From Schaalia cardiffensis (lineage in GTDB: Bacteria; Actinomycetota; Actinomycetes; Actinomycetales; Actinomycetaceae): 64,000 nt of DNA. Shown one piece after another: positions 15,612 through 23,848 of this stretch; positions within the stretch are counted from its first letter, which is position 1, and every line of letters begins with the position of its first letter. The notes under the pieces were generated by a model. That model was not told the origin of the DNA. It worked only from the letters and a program-made list of their open reading frames with translations, and searched no databases. The DNA lies in the NCBI RefSeq assembly GCF_016405145.1, contig NZ_JAEKIA010000010.1, forward strand, positions 1-64,000, written 5' to 3'. The position numbers were made by a program, and so were the translations under genes.

Positions 15612-17263
15612 GCCTCCGAGATGACGCGAGGACATGGGACTCCGCGACGATTCTTCTCATGCTCGCCCTCACGATCGGCGGGGTCGGGGGCCTCGTCGTG
15701 TGGGCGGGTGCGCGGCTGTGGAGCTGGTGGACGGGCAACGTCGCGCCGATGAACCCGTTCGAGCTCGTCCTCGCCCTCACGAAAGGGGAACTGCCGAACA
15801 GCGTGGTCGCCTGGGGTTTTGGCGTGGGAGCCGGTGCCGCAGCGGTCGGGCTAGGAGTGTGGGTCTGGGCATCGAATGTGCGCGTTCGCAAGCGAGGAGA
15901 CGACGCGGCGCGCTTGGCCGGCTCAGGCAGTGACATTGAGGCGCTGACCATCAGTGCAGCCGCGAAGAAGGCGAAACGTCTCGGAGTCAGTGCTGGTATC
16001 GTCGGCTTGCCGATCGGTCGTTCCATCGCAGGGGGCGTCGAACTCGTCAGCTCGTTCGAGGACGTCGGCATCAACATCTCGGGACCGAGGACCGGCAAGA
16101 CGACCTGCTGGGTGGTCCCCAGGATCCTTCAAGCGCCCGGCGCGGTGGTCGCGACCTCGAACAAGCGGGACATCGTGGACATCACGTGCCCGCTTCGCGC
16201 CCGTGGGGGCCGCACGTGGGTGTTCGACCCTCAAGGCATATGCGATGAGCCTCGGACGTGGTGGTGGAACCCGCTCAGGCAGATCACGAACGCGGTTGAA
16301 GCGAAGGACCTCGCCCAGGTGTTCGTCGATTCCACGCGTGCAGCGAATGCGACCACCAACGCCTACTTCGACGGCGCCGCCCAAGACGTCATCACCGCCC
16401 TCCTCCTGGCCGGCGGAAGAGGGAATAAGACGCTCCGCGACGTGTACAGGTGGGTGACGGACCCGGACGATCGGGAACCCCTGCGCATCCTGGAGCGCAG
16501 CGGAGAGGCGATGGCCGCCCAGTCCCTCGCCTCGAACATGGGACTGGTCGCCGAGACCCGCTCGGGTGTCTATGGGTCCGCTGGGCAGGTCCTGTCGTTC
16601 CTGCTCAACGAGGCGGCTCTCGCCTGGGTGGAGCCGGGCGGCGCCGAGGAGTTCATTCCCGAGGAGTTCGTCAGCTCGTCGGACACGCTCTACTGCCTTT
16701 CTCAGGAGGGCAAGGGGTCGGCATCCCCGATCGTCACCGCGTTGACCGTCGCGGTCGTCCAGGCCGCCCTCGTTCATGCGAAGGCACAGGCGAACGGCAG
16801 GGTCGCGACCCCGATGCTCATCGAGCTCGACGAGGCCGCGAACGTGTGCCGGTGGAGGGATCTTCCCGACCTGTACTCGCACCTCGGATCGCGCGGCATC
16901 TGCGTGGACACGATCCTCCAATCCTGGAGCCAGGGCGCGCACGCCTGGGGGGATGCGGGCATCCGCAAACTGTGGAGTGCCTCCAACGTGAAGGTCTACG
17001 GGGGAGGCGTGTCCGAACGCGACTTCCTCTCCCAGCTGTCTGATCTGATCGGCGTCCACTACGTCGATGCGGTGTCCACGTCCACGTCGATACAGGGGCG
17101 TTCGACCTCGACGTCGCGGGCGAGCCAGCAACGCCCGATCGCGACCGTCTCAGATTTGCAGGCACTCCCTGCGGGACGCGCCTGGGTGTTCGCCTCCGGC
17201 ACGCCCGCCGTCCTTGCGGCACTCATTCCCTTCTGGCAGCGAGACAAGGAGAACAAGTCATGA
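15608..17263 (+). CDS. VirD4/TraG-type coupling protein
   Basis: This 551-residue protein has two N-terminal membrane helices (about 14-33 and 66-88), Walker A at 159-166 (GPRTGKTT) and Walker B in TPMLIELDEAANVCRW. The later TLYCLSQEGKGSASPIVTALT and STSRASQQRPIATVSDLQALPAG segments are typical of TraG/VirD4 proteins. It would dock the relaxase-DNA complex on the channel. It overlaps both neighbours by 4 bp. Confidence 0.9.
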   Translation: MSLRDDARTWDSATILLMLALTIGGVGGLVVWAGARLWSWWTGNVAPMNPFELVLALTKGELPNSVVAWGFGVGAGAAAVGLGVWVWASNVRVRKRGDDAARLAGSGSDIEALTISAAAKKAKRLGVSAGIVGLPIGRSIAGGVELVSSFEDVGINISGPRTGKTTCWVVPRILQAPGAVVATSNKRDIVDITCPLRARGGRTWVFDPQGICDEPRTWWWNPLRQITNAVEAKDLAQVFVDSTRAANATTNAYFDGAAQDVITALLLAGGRGNKTLRDVYRWVTDPDDREPLRILERSGEAMAAQSLASNMGLVAETRSGVYGSAGQVLSFLLNEAALAWVEPGGAEEFIPEEFVSSSDTLYCLSQEGKGSASPIVTALTVAVVQAALVHAKAQANGRVATPMLIELDEAANVCRWRDLPDLYSHLGSRGICVDTILQSWSQGAHAWGDAGIRKLWSASNVKVYGGGVSERDFLSQLSDLIGVHYVDAVSTSTSIQGRSTSTSRASQQRPIATVSDLQALPAGRAWVFASGTPAVLAALIPFWQRDKENKS

Positions 17264-17967
17264 CAGACGAACGAATCGGCGATCTCACGCACCAGGAGGT
17301 CGAGAAGATCGTGCGGGCAGCCCTGCGCCTCGGTGAAGCGATGGCACAACGCCGGGCAGCGAGCCTGGCGAGCGAGGGCAGGCGATCGATGGAACACGCT
17401 GAGAGGCTCAGACGCGCCCTCGGCGAAGAACGCGATGTCGCACAGCGCCTGTACCGGCGGGCGTTGGATACGAGATTCTGGGACGACCCGAACACGAGCG
17501 TGGACGACGTGACAGCAGTCGTCCAGGCGGCCAAGCAGTTCGCCCCCTGGGATCCCGAGGCGGCACTCGCCGCACGTGAATGTGAGCGTCATGCGGGCCT
17601 CACCGTGGAGGCTGAGCAAGTCGCGGCCCGAGCGCAGGCCGTCGACGAGCTCGAGCACATCGAAGAAGTTCAGGCGCGAGAGGCGTCCAAGGGAGAAGAG
17701 ACGCCTCGAGTCCGGGCTGAGACTGCCGACGCCGTGTCGAGCTCGGCAGCGTGGGACTCCGCGCAGGCACGCGCCGAATGGCTCGCCTCCAAGCAGGACG
17801 CAACCACTGACGTACACGCGTTCCACGGCGTCCTGCTCGCCGACGCCTCACTTCACCAGCCCGCCAGAAAGGCCCTCGCAGCCTCCAAGACGACGCGCGG
17901 GAAGAGCAATGTCCTGTCGGGCTACCGGGCGAACAAGATGCGCCAGAAGCGCGCACAGACCTTGTAA
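17260..17967 (+). CDS. Coiled-coil protein of unknown function, last gene of the transfer operon
   Basis: This 235-residue, highly charged helical protein begins MTDERIGDLTHQEVEKIVRAAL and ends with a basic tail (GYRANKMRQKRAQTL). Heptad-like runs suggest coiled coils. The start overlaps the coupling protein stop (ATGA), so it is translated with it and may assist the coupling protein or relaxosome. It ends 15 bp from the convergent chaperone gene. No domain is recognised. Confidence 0.65.
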   Translation: MTDERIGDLTHQEVEKIVRAALRLGEAMAQRRAASLASEGRRSMEHAERLRRALGEERDVAQRLYRRALDTRFWDDPNTSVDDVTAVVQAAKQFAPWDPEAALAARECERHAGLTVEAEQVAARAQAVDELEHIEEVQAREASKGEETPRVRAETADAVSSSAAWDSAQARAEWLASKQDATTDVHAFHGVLLADASLHQPARKALAASKTTRGKSNVLSGYRANKMRQKRAQTL

Positions 17968-17981
17968 GTGAGCCGCTTGGA

Positions 17982-18440
17982 CTACCCGTTGGGAGGGAAC
18001 ACGATGTCGCCCTGGCGAATGAGAGGCAGAAGAACTGCTGTGCCGGTCACCCGTGTGGTCAAATCACTCAGGGCTTCACGCACGTAGGGGAAGGCTGCCA
18101 TGAGGCCGACTTTTGATGCGAAGTCAGCGGGAGCATCGGGAGAGAGAACGAACTCCTGACTGCCCGCGTAGTCGGTGATGACCGAGATCACGGCAATCCA
18201 CTGGGGAGCCGTGATCCGGAACTCGAACCGGGCTCCGAACAGCCTACCTTCCTGGCGAGTGCCGAGCGTGCAGTTGATCTCGACCGGAGTGCCCTCGCTG
18301 TCCTCATCACCGTCGGTGCTCGCCTGGGCAGCGGCGTCTACAAGATCAATCGACAGGCGGTCAAAGCGGATGCTGGCGAGCTGGAGCTGCGCCGTCGCAA
18401 GCATGTCCTCGGCGCTCGCCAGGATCGGGCTATCAGACAT
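17982..18440 (-). CDS. SecB-like chaperone of a toxin-antitoxin-chaperone system
   Basis: This 152-residue protein has the strands of the SecB fold (IRFDRLSIDLVDAA, PVEINCTLGTRQEGRLFGARFEFRI, WIAVISVI) and the diagnostic AFPYVREALSDLTTRVTG near residues 115-132. The same [AL]xPYxREx(3)DLT signature occurs in SecB and in Rv1957 of M. tuberculosis. Gram-positive bacteria generally lack housekeeping SecB, and such paralogues work in toxin-antitoxin-chaperone operons, guarding the antitoxin. It overlaps the end of the HTH antitoxin gene by 8 bp. Confidence 0.72.
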   Translation of the reverse strand: MSDSPILASAEDMLATAQLQLASIRFDRLSIDLVDAAAQASTDGDEDSEGTPVEINCTLGTRQEGRLFGARFEFRITAPQWIAVISVITDYAGSQEFVLSPDAPADFASKVGLMAAFPYVREALSDLTTRVTGTAVLLPLIRQGDIVFPPNG

Positions 18441-18822
18441 GGGCTGGCTCCTGCACAAGGTTCCACCCATCGGCGATCGCCTGCGGCTTGCGTGATGGAG
18501 CGGAAACGCGGACGGTCGTCTGGGCGGCTCCGGTCATCTGCCATGTCGCGGGCACTCCCTCGCCGCAGTCGTCAACGACCCTGATGTCTAGGAGCGCTTC
18601 GACGGCCATCGTGTAACGGATGATCGACGATACAGTCGGATTGGCGTCATAGCGTTCGAATGCGGCAACCGTCGGCTGGCTGACGCCCATGCGCTCGGCC
18701 ACCGTCTGCTGACTAAGATTGTGCCGCTTGCGCAGGTTCACGAGGTCCTCCAGAAGGCGGTCCCGCGCTTCGACCAGCAGATCGGCGCGCCGATCGAGGG
18801 TCTCATCACTCACCGTCATCAT
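18433..18822 (-). CDS. HigA-like HTH antitoxin
   Basis: This 129-residue protein has an XRE-type helix-turn-helix at about residues 26-78 (LVNLRKRHNLSQQTVAERMGVSQPTVAAFERYDANPTVSSIIRY) and a C-terminal region of about 50 residues that may bind the toxin or the chaperone. Two ATGs in tandem (18822, 18819) lie 7 nt after a -10 box. It would bind the palindrome in its own promoter. Placed between the toxin gene and the SecB-like gene, it matches HigBA-SecB modules. Confidence 0.78.
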   Translation of the reverse strand: MMTVSDETLDRRADLLVEARDRLLEDLVNLRKRHNLSQQTVAERMGVSQPTVAAFERYDANPTVSSIIRYTMAVEALLDIRVVDDCGEGVPATWQMTGAAQTTVRVSAPSRKPQAIADGWNLVQEPAHV

Positions 18823-18859
18823 AGAGGGAACTCTATAAGTATGCCGTGATGGCATGCAA
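18821..18859 (-). promoter_or_regulatory. Promoter and palindromic operator of the antitoxin-chaperone genes
   Basis: Reading leftward: TTGCAT (18859-18854), an 18-bp spacer and TAGAGT (18835-18830), 7 nt before ATG 18822. Two inverted repeats overlap it: ATAGAG-GGAA-CTCTAT (18821-18836) and ATGCC-GTGAT-GGCAT (18841-18855). Autorepression by the HTH protein is inferred. Confidence 0.6.
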
Positions 18860-18872
18860 CCTCTGGCCATGT

Positions 18873-19415
18873 TTAGGAGCGACGCGTCACTCCCCAACAC
18901 GTTGGATACCCAGAGGCGTACAGCTGCTCTGCGATGTCGATCTGATCATCTTGTGCGTCCTTGGTGGCCGCCCGGTCATCCTCGACGATCGTCTTCTCGT
19001 GGGCGTGAAGGCCCAGAATGCACAAGCCGAGCTCGTCGAAAGGCTGAGCGTGTATCAGGCGGACCTCCACCTTTCTGGCGGCTTGAAGCTCCTCAGACAC
19101 GACTTCACGGACCGGGATGGCTTGCCAGCGGATCTCGAAGAGTGAGCCGCCGCCGCGCAACGGCTTGAGCTCTTCCGGGGGCTGGAGTTTACCTTGTGCG
19201 GCCTTCTCAAGGCGCTTCCTGAACTCTGCGCGGATGATGCGCTCTTGGAATGGATTCCACAGGCGCTTCGGCGGCGCCTTGATGGCGCTCATGAGAGCCT
19301 CTACGGCCAGGGCGATGTGGTGATCCGCCGTACCATCGCCGCCGCCAAACCAGTAGAAGTCCACAGGCACGCCGACACAGGCATTCGACCTGGAGGAATG
19401 ACCCGCGACGCCCAT
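18873..19415 (-). CDS. HigB/RelE-like toxin
   Basis: The 180-residue product has a RelE-superfamily core from about residue 47: FQERIIRAEFRKRLEKAAQG, PPEELKPLRGGGSLFEIRW, KVEVRLIHAQPFDELGLCILGLHAHEKTIVEDD, then a helical end. HigB/RelE toxins cleave mRNA on the ribosome. The order toxin, HTH antitoxin, SecB-like chaperone equals known tripartite systems. The start is uncertain: ATG 19415 has GGAG just before it, but ATG 19424 and internal GTGs are possible, and the first 40 residues look unusual. Confidence 0.68.
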   Translation of the reverse strand: MGVAGHSSRSNACVGVPVDFYWFGGGDGTADHHIALAVEALMSAIKAPPKRLWNPFQERIIRAEFRKRLEKAAQGKLQPPEELKPLRGGGSLFEIRWQAIPVREVVSEELQAARKVEVRLIHAQPFDELGLCILGLHAHEKTIVEDDRAATKDAQDDQIDIAEQLYASGYPTCWGVTRRS

Positions 19416-19537
19416 AGGCTCCATGATAGATGGGCGGCAGTGAATGGCGAACGCGCATGTCGCTGGCGACCCGCCGTCTGCAACGCACTCGGCGAAGATG
19501 CAGGCAGGCGCACGACGCTGGGAATGGGAGGCCTCTT

Positions 19538-19981
19538 CTATTCGCGCGGCTCGAACAGTCCCGTCGGTGGTGGGTCGCAGGGCAGGCGCCCGTCCGTATG
19601 GGGGCGCTCGTCCTCGTGTCCTCGGTCTTCGGCGCAGCCGATGAAGGGACCGGAGGTGGGGTTGAAGAGGACGGCCATCATGGGGTCGGCGATGTTGAGG
19701 ATCCAGCCCGCCATCTTGCCGGGGCTCTCGTGGAGGCGGGTTTCCTCCCAGGAGAGCCAGAGGGCGTGCAGGCGGATGACGGCGCCTTCGTGGCGCCACC
19801 ACTGCGGGCACCATACGCGCGTTTGCGCGCGCGGCAGGTCGTACATCGGAGCCAGGTACTGCTCAACGAACGCGTCGACCGTCGGGTAGTAGAGGCTCGC
19901 CTCTCCGTTGTCCTCGGCGGTCTCGTCGCTGGCAGAGTCGAGTGGGGTGTCATCTGAATCGTTCATGCCAATACGTGGCAT
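19538..19981 (-). CDS. DUF4913 protein
   Basis: This 147-residue protein carries the DUF4913 signature RVWCPQWWRHEGAVIRLHALWLSWEETRLHE at about residues 55-86. An acidic N-terminus precedes it and a proline-rich end follows it. The family is common next to relaxase or transfer genes in actinobacterial ICEs and has no known function. It starts 21 bp after the relaxase stop, with no clear ribosome site (ATG 19981 or 19966), so translation may depend on the relaxase message. Confidence 0.78.
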   Translation of the reverse strand: MPRIGMNDSDDTPLDSASDETAEDNGEASLYYPTVDAFVEQYLAPMYDLPRAQTRVWCPQWWRHEGAVIRLHALWLSWEETRLHESPGKMAGWILNIADPMMAVLFNPTSGPFIGCAEDRGHEDERPHTDGRLPCDPPPTGLFEPRE

Positions 19982-20002
19982 GGGGACACACGCGAGAACG
20001 GT

Positions 20003-21619
20003 CTACAGGCTGCGTGTGGGCCCGTTTGCGGGTGGACGCCGCGTGGACGTCGGCGTTGGCGTGTATGGGGTGCTCGGCGCGCTGATGGCCAGCTTGGGGC
20101 GTCGTACCGCGTCGGGGCGGCCGGTCGCCGCTGCGAGTGCTTGGACGCGTGCGAGCTGCGGGTCGAGGGTGGGGGAGTTGACGAGTGCGAAGACTCCTGC
20201 GAGGTCGCGTTCGATCATCGCGGCGGTTTGGGCTTGGGCTGCGGCCCGGTGAAGGTTGGCGACCGAGCGGGCGAAGGCTGTCATCTCGTCGAGCATGGCC
20301 GCAGCGCGCGCGGCTGTTGACCGGGGGTAGTTCGTCGTCAGGAGGAGCCTCGCGGCATGGGTGAACGGGTCGCGCGTGGGGGCCAGGCGCGGCGGGCGCG
20401 TCTTCAATTGCGCGTGGCGTCCGAGGCTACGTGCGGCACGCGAATAGAGGCGAGCATGGGCCTGGTCGATGCCGGGCTGCAAGGCGGCTGCCGACAATAG
20501 GCCGGCGACGTCCTGGGTGGCGTCCGCCAACGCGATCGGGTCATGCGGATCGATCCGCGAGAACGTGTCGCGGTGGATCGCCAGCGCGTCGGCGCTCGCG
20601 CGGAACTCGCGTTCGTCGTAGGGGCGTTCACGGCGGCGCGCGGGAATCCCCTGCCATGCTGCCCGCCATTCGTCGGCGGCGGCCTGCGCGTCGTGGGGTG
20701 TGTCGGCCCACCGGTCGCGCAGGCGGGGAAGCGTCAGGTCGCGGGCGAGCGAGGAGCCCGAGTACCAGCGCTGCGGCGAGTTCGGCCCGGCTGAGGTGTG
20801 CAGTGCGACGGAGTAGCCGACGACGACATCCGTGCGGCCCTTGGCGAAGCGTGGTCGGATGCGCACGCCCAGGCCGCGCAAGCTGCGGACGAACTCGGCT
20901 TCACTGGCGGATGACGTGGCCGCCGCGCGCACGCGTGTCTCCAGCATTGCGCGCGTTGTGAAGGGGCGGCCCTCTCGCTTCGCCTGTCGCAGTTCGGTGG
21001 GAGTGTCGCATCTTGATCCGCGATTGTGTTCGCGTGATTCGATGACTTCGAGCCCGTACTTGTGCTCGAGCATGTTGCACGCGCGGTGCGCGATCACCTG
21101 GTCGCGCCAGGGCGACCACTTCGTTCCGTCGGCGCGCACGATGTTCGCGGCGATGTGGATATGGTCGCCGCCGTTCTTCGAGACTCCGTGGCGCACCGCG
21201 ACCCATCGGCATGGCGCTTTGCCGGATGATTCGGTGAACCCCATTTCGTCCATGAAGTCGCCCGCGATCTTCGCCCACGTCTCATCGTCGAGGCGTCCCG
21301 TCCGAGGGGGCAGGGAAAGTGAACAGTGCCAGACGTGATTCGCGCCGCGATCCACGATCTCGGTCTTGCCGGTCTCAGGGTTGAAGTTACGGATCGGCCC
21401 TGTGGGATTAAGCCGCATTGCCATCATGTACCGGTCGAGCATGGATGCAATGTCGTTTGCTTGACCCGGGGAGAGCGACTCCCAATCGCCGAAGCGATCC
21501 ATGATGATCGCGTCACCTGCGACCAGATGCGCGTTCTCATGCTCGTTGGCCCGACCCGGACCCACGAGGTAACGCATGAGCCCGGCAGTGTCTCCGCCTT
21601 CGACGATGTTGGGGATCAT
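20003..21619 (-). CDS. Relaxase (MobA/VirD2-like)
   Basis: This 538-residue protein belongs to the relaxase/mobilisation nuclease family (PF03432 type). Motif III is HGVSKNGGDHIHIAAN at 144-159, with metal-binding His144, His153 and His155; HVWHCSLSLPP precedes it at 95-105. The catalytic Tyr is probably among the N-terminal tyrosines (Tyr17 or Tyr64). It would nick oriT and pilot the strand through the coupling protein. The ATG at 21619 overlaps the MobC stop. The C-terminal 200 residues are Ala/Arg-rich and variable. Confidence 0.9.
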   Translation of the reverse strand: MIPNIVEGGDTAGLMRYLVGPGRANEHENAHLVAGDAIIMDRFGDWESLSPGQANDIASMLDRYMMAMRLNPTGPIRNFNPETGKTEIVDRGANHVWHCSLSLPPRTGRLDDETWAKIAGDFMDEMGFTESSGKAPCRWVAVRHGVSKNGGDHIHIAANIVRADGTKWSPWRDQVIAHRACNMLEHKYGLEVIESREHNRGSRCDTPTELRQAKREGRPFTTRAMLETRVRAAATSSASEAEFVRSLRGLGVRIRPRFAKGRTDVVVGYSVALHTSAGPNSPQRWYSGSSLARDLTLPRLRDRWADTPHDAQAAADEWRAAWQGIPARRRERPYDEREFRASADALAIHRDTFSRIDPHDPIALADATQDVAGLLSAAALQPGIDQAHARLYSRAARSLGRHAQLKTRPPRLAPTRDPFTHAARLLLTTNYPRSTAARAAAMLDEMTAFARSVANLHRAAAQAQTAAMIERDLAGVFALVNSPTLDPQLARVQALAAATGRPDAVRRPKLAISAPSTPYTPTPTSTRRPPANGPTRSL

Positions 21620-22026
21620 GCGCGCACGCTCTCGAGAGCATCTTCGATATCGACGAGGATGCGGCGCACGCGCTTGGCGAGCTCGCCAGCTTCCTCGGGG
21701 AACTGATGCTCTGTGTTCGCCCAATGAGCGAGCTGATTCAAGTTACCGGAGACGCCGCGCACCTGGTTCTGCAAGTCCGTAAGGACAGGCAAGAACTCAT
21801 CGAGCTTCGCGCCGCTGATGCGATCCGACGCGGCATCGTTCATCGCGGCGCGCACGAGAATGCGCGACATCGACTCCCCCTGGTTCTCCGAGCGCGCACG
21901 AAGCATCACGTACTCCTCATGGGAGAGCGTGACTGTGAACTGCTTGCGCTTCACGCCTCGCTCGCTGCGTGGCAAGCGTCGCCCCGAACGCGAAACCGTC
22001 GCAGGCTCAACAGTCGAATCTGTCAA
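21616..22026 (-). CDS. mobC: MobC-like relaxosome accessory protein
   Basis: This 136-residue protein has a basic N-terminus, a ribbon-helix-helix-like segment (RKQFTVTLSHEEYVMLRARSENQGESMSRILVRAAM) and the MobC-type helix LQNQVRGVSGNLNQLAHWAN. It helps open oriT and load the relaxase. The start is TTG (22026) with AGAGGGGGA before it. It is coupled to the relaxase by a 4-bp overlap. Confidence 0.85.
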   Translation of the reverse strand: MTDSTVEPATVSRSGRRLPRSERGVKRKQFTVTLSHEEYVMLRARSENQGESMSRILVRAAMNDAASDRISGAKLDEFLPVLTDLQNQVRGVSGNLNQLAHWANTEHQFPEEAGELAKRVRRILVDIEDALESVRA

Positions 22027-22109
22027 GGCTCGGTCCCCCTCTGCTCAGTGCAACGACCCCAACGGGGATCACACGACCAGTGTGCCAGGGTGGGCGCGCA
22101 GCGTCCAGC

Positions 22110-22200
22110 CCAAGCTCATATAGTCCATGGACTATATCTAGCTTGCTCCGCCTGCGCTTACGCGCGCCCCTGGTGGGGCGCGCTTGCGCGTAACGCCGCC
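22110..22200. other. Candidate oriT: palindrome and nested hairpin upstream of mobC
   Basis: A perfect 20-bp palindrome ATATAGTCCATGGACTATAT spans 22118-22137. Next to it, GCGCGCCCC (22162-22170) pairs with GGGGCGCGC (22175-22183) around TGGT. An alternative outer pairing exists between 22158-22165 and 22186-22193 (TTACGCGC/GCGCGTAA). Position about 90-170 bp before the relaxosome genes and the stacked alternative hairpins are typical of oriT. The nick site is not identified. Confidence 0.5.
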
Positions 22201-22510
22201 TCGGGCGGTGTCTAAGTGGCGGAGCGAGCATGGAGGCCATGCCTGCATGCGAGGGCGAATGAGGCGCAGCCTGATGCGCCTCGATGCGTGGGAAAATGCG
22301 GGGCGTCCACGTTCGGCGTCCCAGGGGCGAGCGCGGTGGGCGCGAAGCCCCGGGCGCCGGAGGGTGGGCGCCCCGTCGAAGTGGCCTCGCCCGTCCCCAC
22401 TGTGTGCAGGCGGAGCTCTCAAGGCTCTAGCGGCTGTGCACATTGGGGGCGGGCGAGGCGTGGGGGGGGGGGGTGCCCACCATCGGGGGCACACCACCGG
22501 TCAGGTCAGG
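22201..22510. other. GC-rich non-coding stretch between oriT-like region and small gene
   Basis: No convincing gene is seen. There is a G run at about 22461-22471 and a possible hairpin TGCCC...GGGCA near 22472-22490. Confidence 0.4.
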
Positions 22511-22535
22511 GGCGCACCCCGCGAAGGGGTGCGCC
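22511..22535 (-). terminator. Hairpin downstream of the small leftward gene
   Basis: GGCGCACCCC (22511-22520) pairs with GGGGTGCGCC (22526-22535) around a 5-nt loop. It lies 22 bp after the stop at 22558, which supports that gene being real. Confidence 0.5.
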
Positions 22536-22557
22536 TGCTGGTGGCGCCGTCGGCTGC

Positions 22558-22839
22558 TCACCGGCGGCGCGAGCGTCGCCACTTGCGGACTCCCGTCGCG
22601 ACGCGTGAAAGGACGTCCGCGAGAGCGGCCACGAGAAGATTCGCGATGAACGCGGCTACGCAGCCGAGGTGCGGTTCGAGAGCAGCTGCGAGGACCATGA
22701 CGAGCTGGTCGTGAGCGATCTCGTGAAGCTCGGCGCAGGACGCGGGTGGTGCAGCCGTGTGAATCTGGCCGGTGATGAGGAATCGGAGCCGTCGCACCGA
22801 TTGAAGGAGGACGGTCAGCAGGCCGGAGAGGCGTCTCAT
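22558..22839 (-). CDS. Small hydrophobic protein of unknown function
   Basis: This 93-residue protein has a hydrophobic N-terminal helix (LSGLLTVLLQSV), a middle ELHEIAHDQLVMVLAAALEPH segment, a membrane-like helix (LGCVAAFIANLLVAALADVL) and a very basic end (RKWRRSRRR). AGAAGG precedes the ATG and a hairpin follows the stop. It is divergent from the DprA-like gene. The function is unknown. Confidence 0.42.
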   Translation of the reverse strand: MRRLSGLLTVLLQSVRRLRFLITGQIHTAAPPASCAELHEIAHDQLVMVLAAALEPHLGCVAAFIANLLVAALADVLSRVATGVRKWRRSRRR

Positions 22840-22945
22840 GCCTTCTCTTGAGCGGCAGCGATGCCCTTGAGTCGTCGGGAGGACGGAAGCGTCCCGTGTG
22901 AGGGCGCGCGAGGGCTCGGCGGGGCCAGCTGCCTGTGGGGGTGGG

Positions 22946-22951
22946 TAGAAT
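22946..22951 (+). promoter_or_regulatory. -10 box of a leaderless dprA-like gene
   Basis: TAGAAT lies 6 nt before ATG 22958, and no ribosome site precedes that ATG. This is the geometry of a leaderless transcript. No good -35 box is visible. Confidence 0.45.
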
Positions 22952-22957
22952 TAGACC

Positions 22958-23848
22958 ATGAGGGACATGGAGGAGGTCGCGCGGATTCTTGCGGTCATGC
23001 GCGCGAAGAACCGCGACTTCTCCCAGCCTGAGCGCGTCCAGCTCCTTCTGGAACGCGGGGTTGACGAGGCGCTAGACCGGGTGACCGGAAGTGCGCTCTT
23101 CGCTGATGAGTCTCAGCTGGACGAATGTCGTCTCGAGGTCGCCTCGTGGAGCCAGCGGGGTATTCAGGTCGTCACCCTGTTCGACGCCGGCTACCCGCAG
23201 CGTCTCCTCAGCGTCCGCGAGGCTCCCGCCCTGCTCTTCTACACCGGACGTCTTGCCGGGGATGATGAGGCCGTCGCGATCGTCGGGTCTCGGGATGCAG
23301 GTCCGCGCCAGTGCGAAGCGGCGCGGGCCATCGCGGAACGAGCCGGAATTGCGCATGGCTTATCCGTCGCCTCGGGCCTGGCCAAGGGGGTCGATGCCGC
23401 TGCCCACACGGGCGCGCTCGACGCTGGGGTGCGCACTGTCGCGATCATGGGGACGCCCATCGACGTCACATACCCGAAGGAGAATCAGCCGCTGCGCGAT
23501 CGTATTGAAGCCGCCGACGGCCTCGTCCTCTCGCAGTTCACACCCGGCGCCACCACCAGTCGACACACCTTCCCGATGCGTAATGTCACGATGTCCGGCT
23601 ACAGTCTCGCCACGATCGTCGTCGCCGCAGGGGAGCACTCCGGGACCCGTCACCAGGCGCGGCGCGCTCTTGCCCACTCCCGCAATGTCATCCTCCTATC
23701 CGGCGTCGTCTACGCCACCGAATGGGCCAAGGAGATGGCGAGCAAGCCGGGAGTCTTCGTCGCCTCGAGCCTTGGCGAAATATCCGAGGCGATTGAGACC
23801 ATCCAAGCGCACCGCCGTCTCCTGGCCGATTCAGTAGCTGCCCTATGA
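22958..23848 (+). CDS. DprA/Smf-like DNA-processing protein
   Basis: This 296-residue protein has the Rossmann-like DprA core: PALLFYTGRL, VAIVGSRDAG, LSVASGLAKGVDAAAHTGAL, VAIMGTPIDVTYPKENQPL, TFPMRNVTMSGYS and EHSGTRHQARRAL. Classical DprA loads RecA on incoming single strands. Here it sits inside an ICE, has no winged-helix tail, and overlaps a phosphoribosyltransferase gene by 4 bp. That pairing suggests a specialised mobile or defence role rather than competence, which is inference. Confidence 0.82.
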   Translation: MRDMEEVARILAVMRAKNRDFSQPERVQLLLERGVDEALDRVTGSALFADESQLDECRLEVASWSQRGIQVVTLFDAGYPQRLLSVREAPALLFYTGRLAGDDEAVAIVGSRDAGPRQCEAARAIAERAGIAHGLSVASGLAKGVDAAAHTGALDAGVRTVAIMGTPIDVTYPKENQPLRDRIEAADGLVLSQFTPGATTSRHTFPMRNVTMSGYSLATIVVAAGEHSGTRHQARRALAHSRNVILLSGVVYATEWAKEMASKPGVFVASSLGEISEAIETIQAHRRLLADSVAAL

